Shown: in pieces, positions 1 through 8,246 of the stretch
How the letters are laid out: each line of letters begins with the position of its first letter
Position numbering within the stretch: position 1 is the first letter of the stretch
Assembly (NCBI GenBank): GCA_046726235.1
Contig: JBKPAD010000006.1
Span: 62,001-126,000, forward strand
Direction of reading: 5' to 3'
Source of the DNA: Nitricoxidireducens sp046726235
GTDB taxonomy: Bacteria; Pseudomonadota; Gammaproteobacteria; Burkholderiales; Rhodocyclaceae
DNA length: 64,000 nt
Made by a program: the position numbers and the translations under genes
Notes under the pieces: generated by a model
The model's input: the letters and a program-made list of their open reading frames with translations, nothing else
Database searches by the model: none
What the model was told of the DNA's origin: nothing

Positions 1-533
1 AAATCTACACGCGCACCGGCGACGCCGGCACCACCGGCCTCGGCGACGGCTCGCGCACGCCCAAGCACTCGATGCGCGTCGCCGCCATGGGCGACGTGGA
101 CGAGACCAACTGCCTCCTCGGCGTCATGCTCTGCGAAGAGCTCCCGGCCGAGGTGCGCGAGCTCCTGACGAGCATCCAGCACGACCTGTTCGATCTCGGC
201 GGCGAACTCTGCGTGCCCGGATCGAGCTTCCTCGGCGCCGGCCTGCCGGCACGGCTCGAGGCCGCGATCGACCGCTACAACGGCGAACTCCTGCCGCTCA
301 AGGAATTCATCCTGCCCGGGGGCACTCGATCCGCCGCCCTCGCCCATCAGGCGCGCGCCGTCTGCCGCCGCGCCGAGCGCAGCGTCGTCGCCCTGGCGCA
401 GGACGAGCCGGTCTCCGAGACCGCGCGCCAGTACCTGAACCGCCTGTCCGACCTGCTGTTCGTGCTCGCGCGCTGGCTGAATCTCAAGGCCGGCTGCGGC
501 GACGTGCTCTGGCAAAAGGCGAAGAACGCCTGA
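1..533 (+). CDS. ATP:cob(I)alamin adenosyltransferase, PduO type (5' end outside window)
   Basis: Transfers the 5'-deoxyadenosyl group of ATP to cob(I)alamin to make adenosylcobalamin, in the cytoplasm. The frame is open from base 3 and begins with the family's N-terminal ATP-binding signature (TRTGDAGTTGLGDGSR), so only the first few residues are missing. Further on come MGDVDETN and a C-terminal helix with the LNRLSDLLFVLAR motif typical of the trimeric PduO/MMAB family. The M at base 72 is internal, not the start. The gap of about 100 bases to the next gene shows no cobalamin riboswitch. The neighbouring TonB receptor might import a corrinoid, but nothing in the sequence shows this. Confidence 0.93.
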   Translation, partial: IYTRTGDAGTTGLGDGSRTPKHSMRVAAMGDVDETNCLLGVMLCEELPAEVRELLTSIQHDLFDLGGELCVPGSSFLGAGLPARLEAAIDRYNGELLPLKEFILPGGTRSAALAHQARAVCRRAERSVVALAQDEPVSETARQYLNRLSDLLFVLARWLNLKAGCGDVLWQKAKNA

Positions 534-631
534 ACGCTGGTCCGTCGATCCGGGAAACCTTACCCGCCCCGGTATACTCCCTGCCGTATCGATAACCGCA
601 GACTCCGGCCGCGCCGGATAGGGAGTCATCC

Positions 632-2566
632 ATGGCACGACCGATCGGCGCCCTGTCGGGCGGCCTCCTGATCGCGCTGTCCGCTTTCGCGCATGCCGCC
701 GAACCGCTGACGAGCATCAAGCTCGAGAACCTGCTCGACGTCGAAGTCGAGGGCCCCTCCCGCTTCGCGCAGCCGCTCGCCGAGGCGCCGGCCGCAGTTT
801 CCGTAGTCACCGCCGAGGACATCCGCCGCTTCGGCTTCCGCAACCTCGCCGAGGCGTTGTCGAGCGTGCGCGGCGTGAACGTCAGCTACGAGCGCGATTA
901 CCACTACATCGGCATCCGCGGCATGGCGCGGCCGGGCGACTACAACGCGCGCATGCTGCTGATGACCGACGGCATCCGCCGCAACGATCCGCTCTACGAC
1001 ACGGCGATGGTCGGCAACGAATCGCCGGTCGACATCGCCTGGGTCAAGCGCCTCGAGTTCGTGCCGGGCTCGGCCTCGTCGATCTACGGTGCCAACGCCA
1101 TCATGGGCGTCGCCAACGCCGTGCTGTGGTCCGGGCGCGACCTCGAAGGCAGCCGCGTCAGCGCCGAGGTCGGCACCGGCAACGCGATGCGCCTCGGGCT
1201 GGTTTCGGGCCAGGGCCTCGACGGCGGCGGCGAATGGATGGTCGGCTTCTCGGCTTTCGACCGCAAGGGCGAGAACCTCCATTTCGACGAGCGGAACGCG
1301 ACCGCCCACCATCGCGACGGCGAGCGCTACGCCAAGGCGATCGCCAAGCTGAGCGCGGGCGGCTGGCAGCTGAACGCGGGCTTCTCGACGCGCCGCAAGG
1401 ACATTCCGACGGCGTTCTGGAGCACCGCCTTCGACGCGCCCGGCACCTACTACAACGACCAGTACGTGTATGCGGACCTCAGCCACTCGGGCACCGTCGC
1501 CGCGAACCTGCAGCAGACCGTGCGCGTCAACGCCGCCCGCTACGACTTCCGCGGCCAGTACGTCTATGCATCCGACCCGATGAACCGCGACACCGGCACT
1601 GCGCAATGGGGCGGTCTCGAATACCTGCTCGCCTACACCGGCTTGCGCGACCACAAGCTGATGTTCGGCGCCGAGACGCAGCAGCGGCGCAAGATCGAGC
1701 AGCGCTATTACGACGTCGAGCCGGAGACCGTGTATCTCGACGACCGGCACGGCAGCAGCAGCACAGGCGTGTTCGTGAACGACGAGTGGCGCCTCGATTC
1801 GCGCTGGCTCATGAACGTCGGCCTGCGCAGCGACCGCTCGAGCGGGTTCACCGCGACCTCGCCGCGCGCCGCGCTGATCTTCCTGCCCGTCGCGCATGCC
1901 TCGGTCAAGCTCATCTATTCCAAGGCCTTCCGTCCGCCGAACGACTACGAACGGCACTACACCGACGGCGGCACCACGCAGCAGGCGAACCCAGAACTGA
2001 AGCCCGAGTACGTCACCACGCGCGAACTCGCGACCGACTATGTGTTCTCGCCGACGCTGCGCGTCTCCGGCTCGCTCTATCGCTACGCCATCACCGACCT
2101 GATCGACCAGGCCACCGACGACAGCGGCGTATCGCGCTTCGTGAACCGCGAGCCGGTGCGCGGCCAGGGCGTCGAACTCGAGGCCGAGGCATACCTCGCC
2201 GGCGACCTGCGGCTGAAGGGCAGCCTGGTGAGCCAGACGCTGCGCCAACCCTTCGGCGCGGCGCCGAATTCGCCGCACCGGAGCGCCAAGCTGTTCCTCG
2301 ACGGGCCGCTCGCCGGCAGCGGCTGGAGCGTCGGCCTCGGCGTGCAGGCTATGACGCGCCGGCATTCGTTCAACGGCCAGGTGCCGGGGCATGTGGTCGG
2401 CAACATGGTCTTCCGCCGCGGCACGGCCGCCACCGGCGAGTGGCGCCTGGGCATCTACAACTTCTCCGACCACCGCTACCTCGACCCCGCCTCGTCGTCC
2501 GTCGCGCGCGGCACCGTCGCCCAGGACGGCCGGCAACTGCGCCTGACCTGGGAGCAGGCGTACTGA
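632..2566 (+). CDS. TonB-dependent outer membrane receptor
   Basis: Outer membrane active transporter or sensor of unknown ligand. A signal peptide (about residues 1-22, cleavage near AHA/AEP) is followed by a plug domain at about 45-160, with PAAVSVVTAEDIRRFGFRNLAEALSSVRGV and the conserved VEFVPGSAS-like motif seen here as LEFVPGSASSIYGANAIMGVAN, and then a beta-barrel ending in an aromatic residue. The length of 644 residues is normal. A purine-rich GGGAG lies before the ATG. Its stop shares one base with the next start, giving tight coupling to a yfiR-like gene and a two-component system, so this may be a sensed or co-regulated receptor. The substrate cannot be told from sequence alone. 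Confidence 0.9.
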   Translation: MARPIGALSGGLLIALSAFAHAAEPLTSIKLENLLDVEVEGPSRFAQPLAEAPAAVSVVTAEDIRRFGFRNLAEALSSVRGVNVSYERDYHYIGIRGMARPGDYNARMLLMTDGIRRNDPLYDTAMVGNESPVDIAWVKRLEFVPGSASSIYGANAIMGVANAVLWSGRDLEGSRVSAEVGTGNAMRLGLVSGQGLDGGGEWMVGFSAFDRKGENLHFDERNATAHHRDGERYAKAIAKLSAGGWQLNAGFSTRRKDIPTAFWSTAFDAPGTYYNDQYVYADLSHSGTVAANLQQTVRVNAARYDFRGQYVYASDPMNRDTGTAQWGGLEYLLAYTGLRDHKLMFGAETQQRRKIEQRYYDVEPETVYLDDRHGSSSTGVFVNDEWRLDSRWLMNVGLRSDRSSGFTATSPRAALIFLPVAHASVKLIYSKAFRPPNDYERHYTDGGTTQQANPELKPEYVTTRELATDYVFSPTLRVSGSLYRYAITDLIDQATDDSGVSRFVNREPVRGQGVELEAEAYLAGDLRLKGSLVSQTLRQPFGAAPNSPHRSAKLFLDGPLAGSGWSVGLGVQAMTRRHSFNGQVPGHVVGNMVFRRGTAATGEWRLGIYNFSDHRYLDPASSSVARGTVAQDGRQLRLTWEQAY

Positions 2567-3084
2567 TGACGCGCCTGCGGTCCATCGCCGCGCTGCTCTT
2601 CGCAGCGGCCTGTCCGGCCGCGGCGCAGACAACGCTGCACGAGACCGAAGCGAAGGCCGCGGCCGTGTTCAGCTTCCTGCAGTACGTCGACTGGCCCGGC
2701 GCCCGCACCGGACCGCTGGACCTCTGCGTGCTCGGCGATCCTTCCTCCCTGCTGCTGACCGGCCAGTTCCAGGGGCAGCCGGTCAAGGGCCGGGCGCTCG
2801 CGGCACGCGCGCTGGACGACAAGCTCTCGCAACTGGCGCGCTGCGAAGCCGTGTTCGTCGACAGCGCCGACCCGCGCGACCTGCAGCGGGTCGCCGCTTC
2901 CATCCGCCAGAAGCCGGTGCTGGTGATCGCCGAGGGCGCGCAGGCGCTGGCGCTCGGCGCGACCATCGCCGTCTCGGTGGCGGGCGGCAAGATCTCCTTT
3001 TCCGTGAATCTCGAGCAGGCGCGGACTTCCGGTCTCAGCGTCAGCTCGAAGCTCCTGCGCCTGGCTCGCACGGTGATCGAATGA
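2566..3084 (+). CDS. YfiR family (DUF4154) periplasmic protein
   Basis: A 172-residue exported protein with a signal peptide ending near residue 20. The mature part starts with the family pattern of a short helix, F..Y..WP (AAAVFSFLQYVDWPG), and ends in a GGKISFSVNLEQARTSGLSVSSKLLRLA motif typical of YfiR/DUF4154. In Pseudomonas, YfiR is a periplasmic repressor of the CHASE8-type diguanylate cyclase YfiN. Here the next gene encodes a kinase with a similar periplasmic domain, so this protein probably modulates that kinase (inference). The start overlaps the receptor stop (TGATG) and the stop overlaps the kinase start (ATGA). Confidence 0.85.
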   Translation: MTRLRSIAALLFAAACPAAAQTTLHETEAKAAAVFSFLQYVDWPGARTGPLDLCVLGDPSSLLLTGQFQGQPVKGRALAARALDDKLSQLARCEAVFVDSADPRDLQRVAASIRQKPVLVIAEGAQALALGATIAVSVAGGKISFSVNLEQARTSGLSVSSKLLRLARTVIE

Positions 3085-4301
3085 AGCACGAACGCCATCT
3101 CCACCGGCAAATCCTCTTCGTCCTGGCGGCGACCACGCTGCCGCTGGCCTTCGCGTTGCTGATCCTCCAGCACTGGTATTTCGAACGCGAGGAGCTCGCC
3201 GACAGCGCCGTCTCGCATGCCTCGATCATCGCCGGCAGCGCGGCGCCGGCGATCAGCTTCGACGACGTCGATGCCGGACATGAAATCCTCGGCTCCCTGA
3301 AGGTGGTGCCGACCGTCATCGACGCGGCGCTGTTCCGCAGCGACGGCCGCCCGTTCGTCGGCTTCGCCGGCAGCGATCGCAGCGCGAATCCCGCGGCCCT
3401 CGTGCCCGAGGCGCGCGAGCGCATCGCCTTTTCCCTGACCGACGTGACCGTGGAGGCGCCCATTCTCGAGGGCAGCCGCGTCGTCGGCTTCGTCGTCGTG
3501 CGGGCCAGTCAACGCCGCGTTTACCGCGAGATGGCGTCGTTCCTGGTCGGCTTCGTGGTCGTCGCCATCATCTCGGCGCTGATCGGACTGTTCGCCACCC
3601 GTCGCATGCGCGGCCGGCTGGTGCAGTACCAGGACGACCTGCGCGAGTCGAGCCTGAAGCTGCAGCAGCTCGTCCAGCACCGCGACAGCATCATCGAGGA
3701 GGAGCACAAGCGCATCGCCGTCGAGATCCACGACGAGCTCGGCCAGGTCCTCACCGCCGCCCTGCTGCGCCTGCGATTGCTGGAAAAGACGCTCGGCAAG
3801 ACCGACGCCGCGCTGGCCGAGGACGTCAAGGAAGTCGAGTCGCTGCTCGACAGCGCCTACCTCGGCATGAAGAACATCGCCAGCTCGCTGTACCCGTCGG
3901 TGATCGCCTTCGGCTTCCGACCGGCGCTCGAGTGGCTGGCCGAGCGGCTGCTCGCCCCGGCCGGCATCGTCTGGCGCATCGAGTCGCCTGACCTCGCGCC
4001 CGCCCTCGCGCAGCCGCAGGCGGTGGCATTGTTCCGCATCGTCCAGGAAGCCTTCACCAACATCGTCCGCCACGCCGGCGCGACCCAGGTGACGATCGCC
4101 TTCGGCCAGCGCACTGACGGGCTGGTGCTCGAGGTGGCCGACGACGGCACCGGCTTCGAGCCGGAAAAGCGCTCCGGCAGCTTCGGCTTCGGCCTGATGG
4201 GCATCCGCGAGCGCGCCGAAGCCCTTGGCGGAAGAGCGGAAATCGTCAGCGAACAAGGCAAGGGAAGCTGCATCCGTGTTACCTTGCCGTCCGTCGGATA
4301 A
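3081..4301 (+). CDS. sensor histidine kinase, CHASE8-like periplasmic domain, HisKA_3 type
   Basis: A 406-residue inner membrane kinase. TM1 spans about residues 10-30, the periplasmic domain about 31-150 (CHASE8-like, with AGSAAPAISFDD), and TM2 about 152-172. A short coil then leads to the H box RIAVEIHDELGQ, with His217 as the likely phosphorylated residue, followed by an HATPase domain with QEAFTNIVRHAG (N box), DDGTGF and GFGLMGIRERAEALGG. HDELGQ is the form found in NarX/UhpB-type kinases, which pair with LuxR-type regulators such as the next gene. No clear HAMP is seen. It is translationally coupled to the yfiR-like gene upstream. Confidence 0.9.
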   Translation: MKHERHLHRQILFVLAATTLPLAFALLILQHWYFEREELADSAVSHASIIAGSAAPAISFDDVDAGHEILGSLKVVPTVIDAALFRSDGRPFVGFAGSDRSANPAALVPEARERIAFSLTDVTVEAPILEGSRVVGFVVVRASQRRVYREMASFLVGFVVVAIISALIGLFATRRMRGRLVQYQDDLRESSLKLQQLVQHRDSIIEEEHKRIAVEIHDELGQVLTAALLRLRLLEKTLGKTDAALAEDVKEVESLLDSAYLGMKNIASSLYPSVIAFGFRPALEWLAERLLAPAGIVWRIESPDLAPALAQPQAVALFRIVQEAFTNIVRHAGATQVTIAFGQRTDGLVLEVADDGTGFEPEKRSGSFGFGLMGIRERAEALGGRAEIVSEQGKGSCIRVTLPSVG

Positions 4302-4343
4302 TCAGCACCGGCAGTCGGTGCGCAACAAGTAGGGGAAACACCG

Positions 4344-4982
4344 TTGAAGCGAGCCGTCACCCGAGTCATCGTCGCAGACGACCACACCCTGTTCCGTGCC
4401 GGCCTGGTCCGGCTGCTGAATACCTTCGCCGCCGTCCGCGTGGTGGCCGAGGCGGCCAACGCCACGGAGACGCTCAACACCGTCGGGCGCGTCGAAGCCG
4501 ACGTCCTGATGCTCGACCTGAGCATGCCCGGCGCCGCCGGCACCTCGTTGGTCGAGGCCGTCCATAACAAGGTGCCCGAACTGCCGATCCTCGTGCTCAG
4601 CATGCACGACGAGGCGGCGCTGATCCGCCAGGCCCTCAAGGGCGGCGCCGCGGGCTACGTGACCAAGAACTCGGACCCCGACATCCTCGGCACCGCGATC
4701 GAGAAGCTCGCCCAGGGCGAACGCTACCTGGCGCCGGTGATCGCGCAGGTGCTGGCCTTCGAGTTCGTCGAGCCGCAGAAGGACAACGGCCTCACCAGCC
4801 GCGAGGCGCAGATCCTCAAGATGATCGCCAAGGACGGCCTGCCGCTGGTGCAGATCGCCAACCTGCTCGGCCTCAGCCCGAAGACGGTCACCACCCACAA
4901 GACGAACATCATGGCGAAGCTCAAGGTCGCCAACAACGCCGAGCTCGTCAAGTACGCGCTCAGCCACGACGTCGAGAGCTGA
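4344..4982 (+). CDS. LuxR/NarL-family response regulator
   Basis: A 212-residue DNA-binding regulator, probable partner of the preceding kinase. The receiver domain has acidic pocket D12/D13 and phospho-acceptor D58 (MLDLSMPG). The C-terminal LuxR helix-turn-helix carries LTSREAQILKMIAKDG and LSPKTVTTHKTNIMAKL. The start is a TTG, chosen because AGGGGAA lies seven bases upstream and the sequence reads directly into the receiver fold (RVIVADDHTLFRAGL). The gap of 42 bases to the kinase suggests the same transcript. Likely targets are the receptor operon itself or the pilin operon downstream; this is a guess from position. Confidence 0.9.
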   Translation: MKRAVTRVIVADDHTLFRAGLVRLLNTFAAVRVVAEAANATETLNTVGRVEADVLMLDLSMPGAAGTSLVEAVHNKVPELPILVLSMHDEAALIRQALKGGAAGYVTKNSDPDILGTAIEKLAQGERYLAPVIAQVLAFEFVEPQKDNGLTSREAQILKMIAKDGLPLVQIANLLGLSPKTVTTHKTNIMAKLKVANNAELVKYALSHDVES

Positions 4983-5104
4983 CTAGGGGCAACCTCATCC
5001 CCTCACGGCGGTCGCCGATCAACTGAGGCGTCGCTTATTGAAGAGGGTGGCGCTCGCGGCCATCATGCTCCCAAGTCCATACACGGAACAAGGGAGAACA
5101 TGCC

Positions 5105-5515
5105 GTGAAAGCGCATTTCCGCCGGGCAGCCGGTTTCAGCCTCATCGAGCTAATGATTGCCGTGGTGGTGGTCGGCATCCTCGCCGCCGTTGCTTATCCG
5201 TCCTATCAGGAGCACGTCCGCAAGGGGCGCCGCGCCGCGGCCCAGGGCTACTTGATGGACCTGGCCCAGCGCCAGCAGCAATACTTCCTCGATAACCGCG
5301 GCTTCGCCTCGGCGGCATCGGCCCTCGGATATGCATCAACCCCCGCCGAGGTCTCCCCCTACTACACGGTGGCCATCACGGTCGTCGCCGGCCCGCCGCC
5401 GAGCTATTCGATCACTGCCAGCCCGGCCGGCAGCCAGACGTCAGACAACTGCGGCAGCCTGACGATCACCGCAGCCGGCGCCAAGACCTCGTCGGCGGGA
5501 TCCAACTGCTGGTAA
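5105..5515 (+). CDS. pilE: type IV pilin-like protein, PilE family
   Basis: A 136-residue prepilin. It has the leader-peptidase site G/FSLIE with Glu5, then a hydrophobic N-terminal helix (MIAVVVVGILAAVAYPSY). The C-terminal part has two cysteines (DNCGSL ... SNCW) that can form the usual D-loop disulfide. The start is GTG at 5105: the ATG five bases earlier meets a stop after two codons, and AAGGGAG lies about six bases upstream of the GTG. It is the first gene of the minor-pilin operon, whose products prime pilus assembly at the inner membrane. Major versus minor pilin cannot be settled, but position points to a minor pilin. Confidence 0.85.
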   Translation: MKAHFRRAAGFSLIELMIAVVVVGILAAVAYPSYQEHVRKGRRAAAQGYLMDLAQRQQQYFLDNRGFASAASALGYASTPAEVSPYYTVAITVVAGPPPSYSITASPAGSQTSDNCGSLTITAAGAKTSSAGSNCW

Positions 5516-5521
5516 GCAGCC

Positions 5522-5968
5522 ATGTCACCCAAGGGCTTCACTCTCGTCGAACTCCTCATCGTCGTGGCCATCATGGCCATCATGGCGATGGTGGCCATGC
5601 CGTCTTTCACCGACATCATAGAAAACCAGCGGATAAAGAGCGCCGCGACGGACCTGATGATCGTGATGACGCGCGCGCGCAGCGAAGCCGTCAAGCGCAA
5701 CACCAACGTGACGCTGTCACCCAAAGCGGGCGGATGGGCGAGCGGATGGCAGATTCCTGATCCGACCAGCGGAGCGCTCATAGAGGACCACGGCTCTTTG
5801 AACGGGATTTCCATCAGCGGTCCGGGCAGCGTGGTCTATCAGGCTTCCGGCCGCGTGCAGGGAGGCACGGCACCGAGCTTCACGGTGTCGGGCAACTTCA
5901 CGTCGTCCGCCCGCTGCGTCGCGGTCGATCTCAGCGGGCGCCCAAGCGTTAAGGCCGGATCATGCTGA
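5522..5968 (+). CDS. minor pilin, FimT/FimU (GspH) family
   Basis: A 148-residue prepilin with G/FTLVE cleavage site and hydrophobic helix (LLIVVAIMAIMAMVAMPSF), followed by the GspH-type region (ENQRIKSAATDLMIVMTRARSEAVKRN) and a C-terminal pair of cysteines (ARCVAVDLSGRPSVKAGSC). These are the marks of FimT/FimU pseudopilins, which sit in the tip complex of type IV pili. It starts six bases after pilE and overlaps pilV by seven bases. FimT and FimU cannot be told apart with confidence by eye; order before pilV favours the FimU role. Confidence 0.85.
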   Translation: MSPKGFTLVELLIVVAIMAIMAMVAMPSFTDIIENQRIKSAATDLMIVMTRARSEAVKRNTNVTLSPKAGGWASGWQIPDPTSGALIEDHGSLNGISISGPGSVVYQASGRVQGGTAPSFTVSGNFTSSARCVAVDLSGRPSVKAGSC

Positions 5969-6543
5969 AGCGCCACCAACAACATTCCTGCCGCGGATTC
6001 TCGCTGATCGAAATCCTCGTCACCGTGATCATCATCACCTTCGGGTTGCTCGGCCTGGCCGGCCTCCAGCTCAAGATCCAGAACGCCGAGATGGAGTCGT
6101 ATCAACGCGCCCAGGCGCTCGTTCTGATGAGCGACATGCTGGAACGCATGACGGCGAACCGGGCCAACGCAGCCGCCTATGTCTCGGCGGACGCGTTCGG
6201 AACCGGGGATTCGCAACCGGCCAGTTGCAGCGACCTGGCCGGCACGGCGCGCGACCAGTGCGAGTGGAGCAACGCCCTCAAGGGCAGCGCCGAGAAGTCG
6301 GGCACGGCCTCCATCGGCGCCATGATCGGCGCGCGCGGCTGCATCAGCCAGATTCAGGCTCCGAACGCCACGGCCGGCGTCTGCGCGCCGGGCATCTACG
6401 AAGTCCAGGTCGCATGGCAAGGCATCAATGACACGGTCGCACCGGCCGCTGCCAAGAACTGCGGCGAGGGACTGTACGGTCGCGAAACGCTGCGGCGCGT
6501 GGTCTCGGCGCGCATGACCGTCGGCCTGACCTCGTGCAGTTGA
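5962..6543 (+). CDS. pilV: minor pilin PilV
   Basis: A 193-residue prepilin with the site RG/FSLIE and the helix ILVTVIIITFGLLGLAGLQ, followed by the conserved PilV stretch KIQNAEMESYQRAQALVLMSDMLERM. Several cysteines occur in the globular part. PilV is a core minor pilin that works with PilW, PilX and FimU to start pilus assembly and hold PilY1 at the tip. The ATG lies inside the end of the preceding gene, and pilW follows after 11 bases, so the genes form one operon. Confidence 0.88.
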   Translation: MLKRHQQHSCRGFSLIEILVTVIIITFGLLGLAGLQLKIQNAEMESYQRAQALVLMSDMLERMTANRANAAAYVSADAFGTGDSQPASCSDLAGTARDQCEWSNALKGSAEKSGTASIGAMIGARGCISQIQAPNATAGVCAPGIYEVQVAWQGINDTVAPAAAKNCGEGLYGRETLRRVVSARMTVGLTSCS

Positions 6544-6554
6544 GGGGAACGTAG

Positions 6555-7655
6555 ATGCTTTCCAGCACACATCGACTCAGCCCCGCAGGACAGTGCGGGA
6601 TTTCGCTGGTCGAGCTCATGATCTCGATCACCGTCGGCCTGGTGATACTGGCCGCCGTCGCCATGGTCTTCACGGGCAGCAACCGCGCCCGCCTCGAGAC
6701 CGAGCGGACCAGCCGCCAGATCGAGAACGGCCGCTACGCAATGCAACTGCTGTCCGACGACCTCCGCGTCGCGGGCTTCCTCGGCGAGTTCGATCCGTCG
6801 GTCCTCGACACGTCCACTCTGGCCTCCATGCCGGACCCATGTGCAACCGACCTGGCCACCCTGCGCACGACGCTGCCCCTGCACGTTCAGGGCGTCGACA
6901 ACGGTGGCACCGTGCCGACATGCCTCAGCGACGTCAAGGATGGCAGCGACGTTCTCGTCGTTCGGCGTGCCAGCACCTGCGTCGCCGGCAGCACCGACTG
7001 CGGTGCCTTCTCTGCCGGCATCCCGCACTTCCAGGCATCGTTGTGCACACCAGCCACGGGAGGAACCGAACTTGCGTTCTCCGCTTCCACCAACGCCGAC
7101 TACGCCGCCAACTGGTACGCGCTCGACACTTCGGCGGCGAACCTCGTGCGCCAGAAGACCAACTGCACGACGACCGCCGACATCCGCCGCTATCGCACCC
7201 ACATCTACTTCGTCGCCAACAACGGGAACTCGGGCGACGGCATCCCGACGCTGAAGCGGGCAGAACTGGGCTCGGGCGGTTTCACGATATCGCCGCTCGT
7301 GGAAGGCATTGAGAGCCTCCACTTCGAGTACGGCATCGACACCAACTGCAACGGCACGCCGGACGTCTACACAACGAACCCCACGTCATACACCCCGCTG
7401 TCGGCGAATTGCGCGCCCCTGACCGCGGCTGCCGCCACCGTCGCCACCAACTGGAGGAACGTGGTTTCCGTCAAGGTCCACCTCCTCGCCCGCAATACGG
7501 AGCGGTCGACGGGACACAACGACACCAAGACGTACGTCCTTGGCTTGACGTCGAGCGGTGCCGACAACACCCTGGGCCCCTACAACGACGCCTACAAACG
7601 GCATGCGTACACCTCGGTTGTGCGCCTCGCCAATCCGGCCGGAAGGAGGGAATAG
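6555..7655 (+). CDS. pilW: minor pilin PilW
   Basis: A 366-residue prepilin-like protein with cleavage site G/ISLVE and helix LMISITVGLVILAAVAMVF. The following QIENGRYAMQLLSDDLRVAGFLGEF is the standard PilW pattern, and the long cysteine-bearing globular domain fits its usual size. PilW joins PilX, PilV and FimU in the tip-priming complex. A GGGGAACGTAG stretch precedes the ATG. It is followed one base later by pilX, and the shared GGAAGGAGGGAA at its 3' end serves as the pilX ribosome binding site. Confidence 0.88.
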   Translation: MLSSTHRLSPAGQCGISLVELMISITVGLVILAAVAMVFTGSNRARLETERTSRQIENGRYAMQLLSDDLRVAGFLGEFDPSVLDTSTLASMPDPCATDLATLRTTLPLHVQGVDNGGTVPTCLSDVKDGSDVLVVRRASTCVAGSTDCGAFSAGIPHFQASLCTPATGGTELAFSASTNADYAANWYALDTSAANLVRQKTNCTTTADIRRYRTHIYFVANNGNSGDGIPTLKRAELGSGGFTISPLVEGIESLHFEYGIDTNCNGTPDVYTTNPTSYTPLSANCAPLTAAAATVATNWRNVVSVKVHLLARNTERSTGHNDTKTYVLGLTSSGADNTLGPYNDAYKRHAYTSVVRLANPAGRRE

Positions 7656-7656
7656 C

Positions 7657-8226
7657 ATGCATACGTCCATCCGGCGCCAGCGCGGCGCGACGCTCCTCGT
7701 CGGCCTGATCATGCTGATCCTGATCACCCTGCTGGCAGTCAGCAGCTTCAACCTCGGCAAGAGCAACCTGCAGATCGTTGCCAACATGCAGCACCGGACC
7801 GAGGCCGCGGAATCGGCCCGCGCGACGCTCGAGGAAGTCATCAGCAAGAGCACCTTCGCCGATACGCCGAGTGCGGCACTGACCGGCGGTTGCGCCACGA
7901 ACGCCAAATGCTTCGACGTCAACGGCGACGGCACCGAGGACATCACCGTGACGTTGACGCCGACGCCCTGCATCAAGAAGTCGCAGATCATCAAGAACTC
8001 GCAGCTCGACATCACCAAGCCCGAGGACGCCGGCTGCTCGACGGGCGTGACGCAGAACCTCGGCGTCTCCGGCGCTGCGACCGGCGACTCGCTTTGCGCC
8101 GACACGGTCTGGGAAATCGCAGCCGTGGCGACCGACACAGTCACACAGGCCCGTGTCTCCATCGTGCAGGGCGTCGCCGTGCGCGTCGCCGCCGACAGCA
8201 CGACCACGACGAACATCTGCCCCTGA
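7657..8226 (+). CDS. pilX: minor pilin assembly protein PilX
   Basis: A 189-residue protein. The ATG at 7657 is chosen because GGAAGGAGGGAA lies just upstream and the product then begins with the PilX pattern RQRGATLLVGLIMLILITLL, followed by QIVANMQHRTEAAESARATLEE. As in other PilX proteins the Glu5 of normal prepilins is missing. Cysteines are frequent in the C-terminal half. It works with PilV, PilW and FimU in assembling the pilus tip; pilY1 follows after 20 bases. Confidence 0.85.
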   Translation: MHTSIRRQRGATLLVGLIMLILITLLAVSSFNLGKSNLQIVANMQHRTEAAESARATLEEVISKSTFADTPSAALTGGCATNAKCFDVNGDGTEDITVTLTPTPCIKKSQIIKNSQLDITKPEDAGCSTGVTQNLGVSGAATGDSLCADTVWEIAAVATDTVTQARVSIVQGVAVRVAADSTTTTNICP

Positions 8227-8246
8227 GCATCACCGAGGAGTCCCCC

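Noticed and set aside
534..631. Possible cobalamin riboswitch before the TonB receptor
   Set aside because: The gap is too short and lacks the B12-box; only a TATACT (573-578) without a good -35 is seen.
4983..5104. Sigma-54 promoter before pilE
   Set aside because: GG and GC pairs are present but none with the needed -24/-12 spacing.
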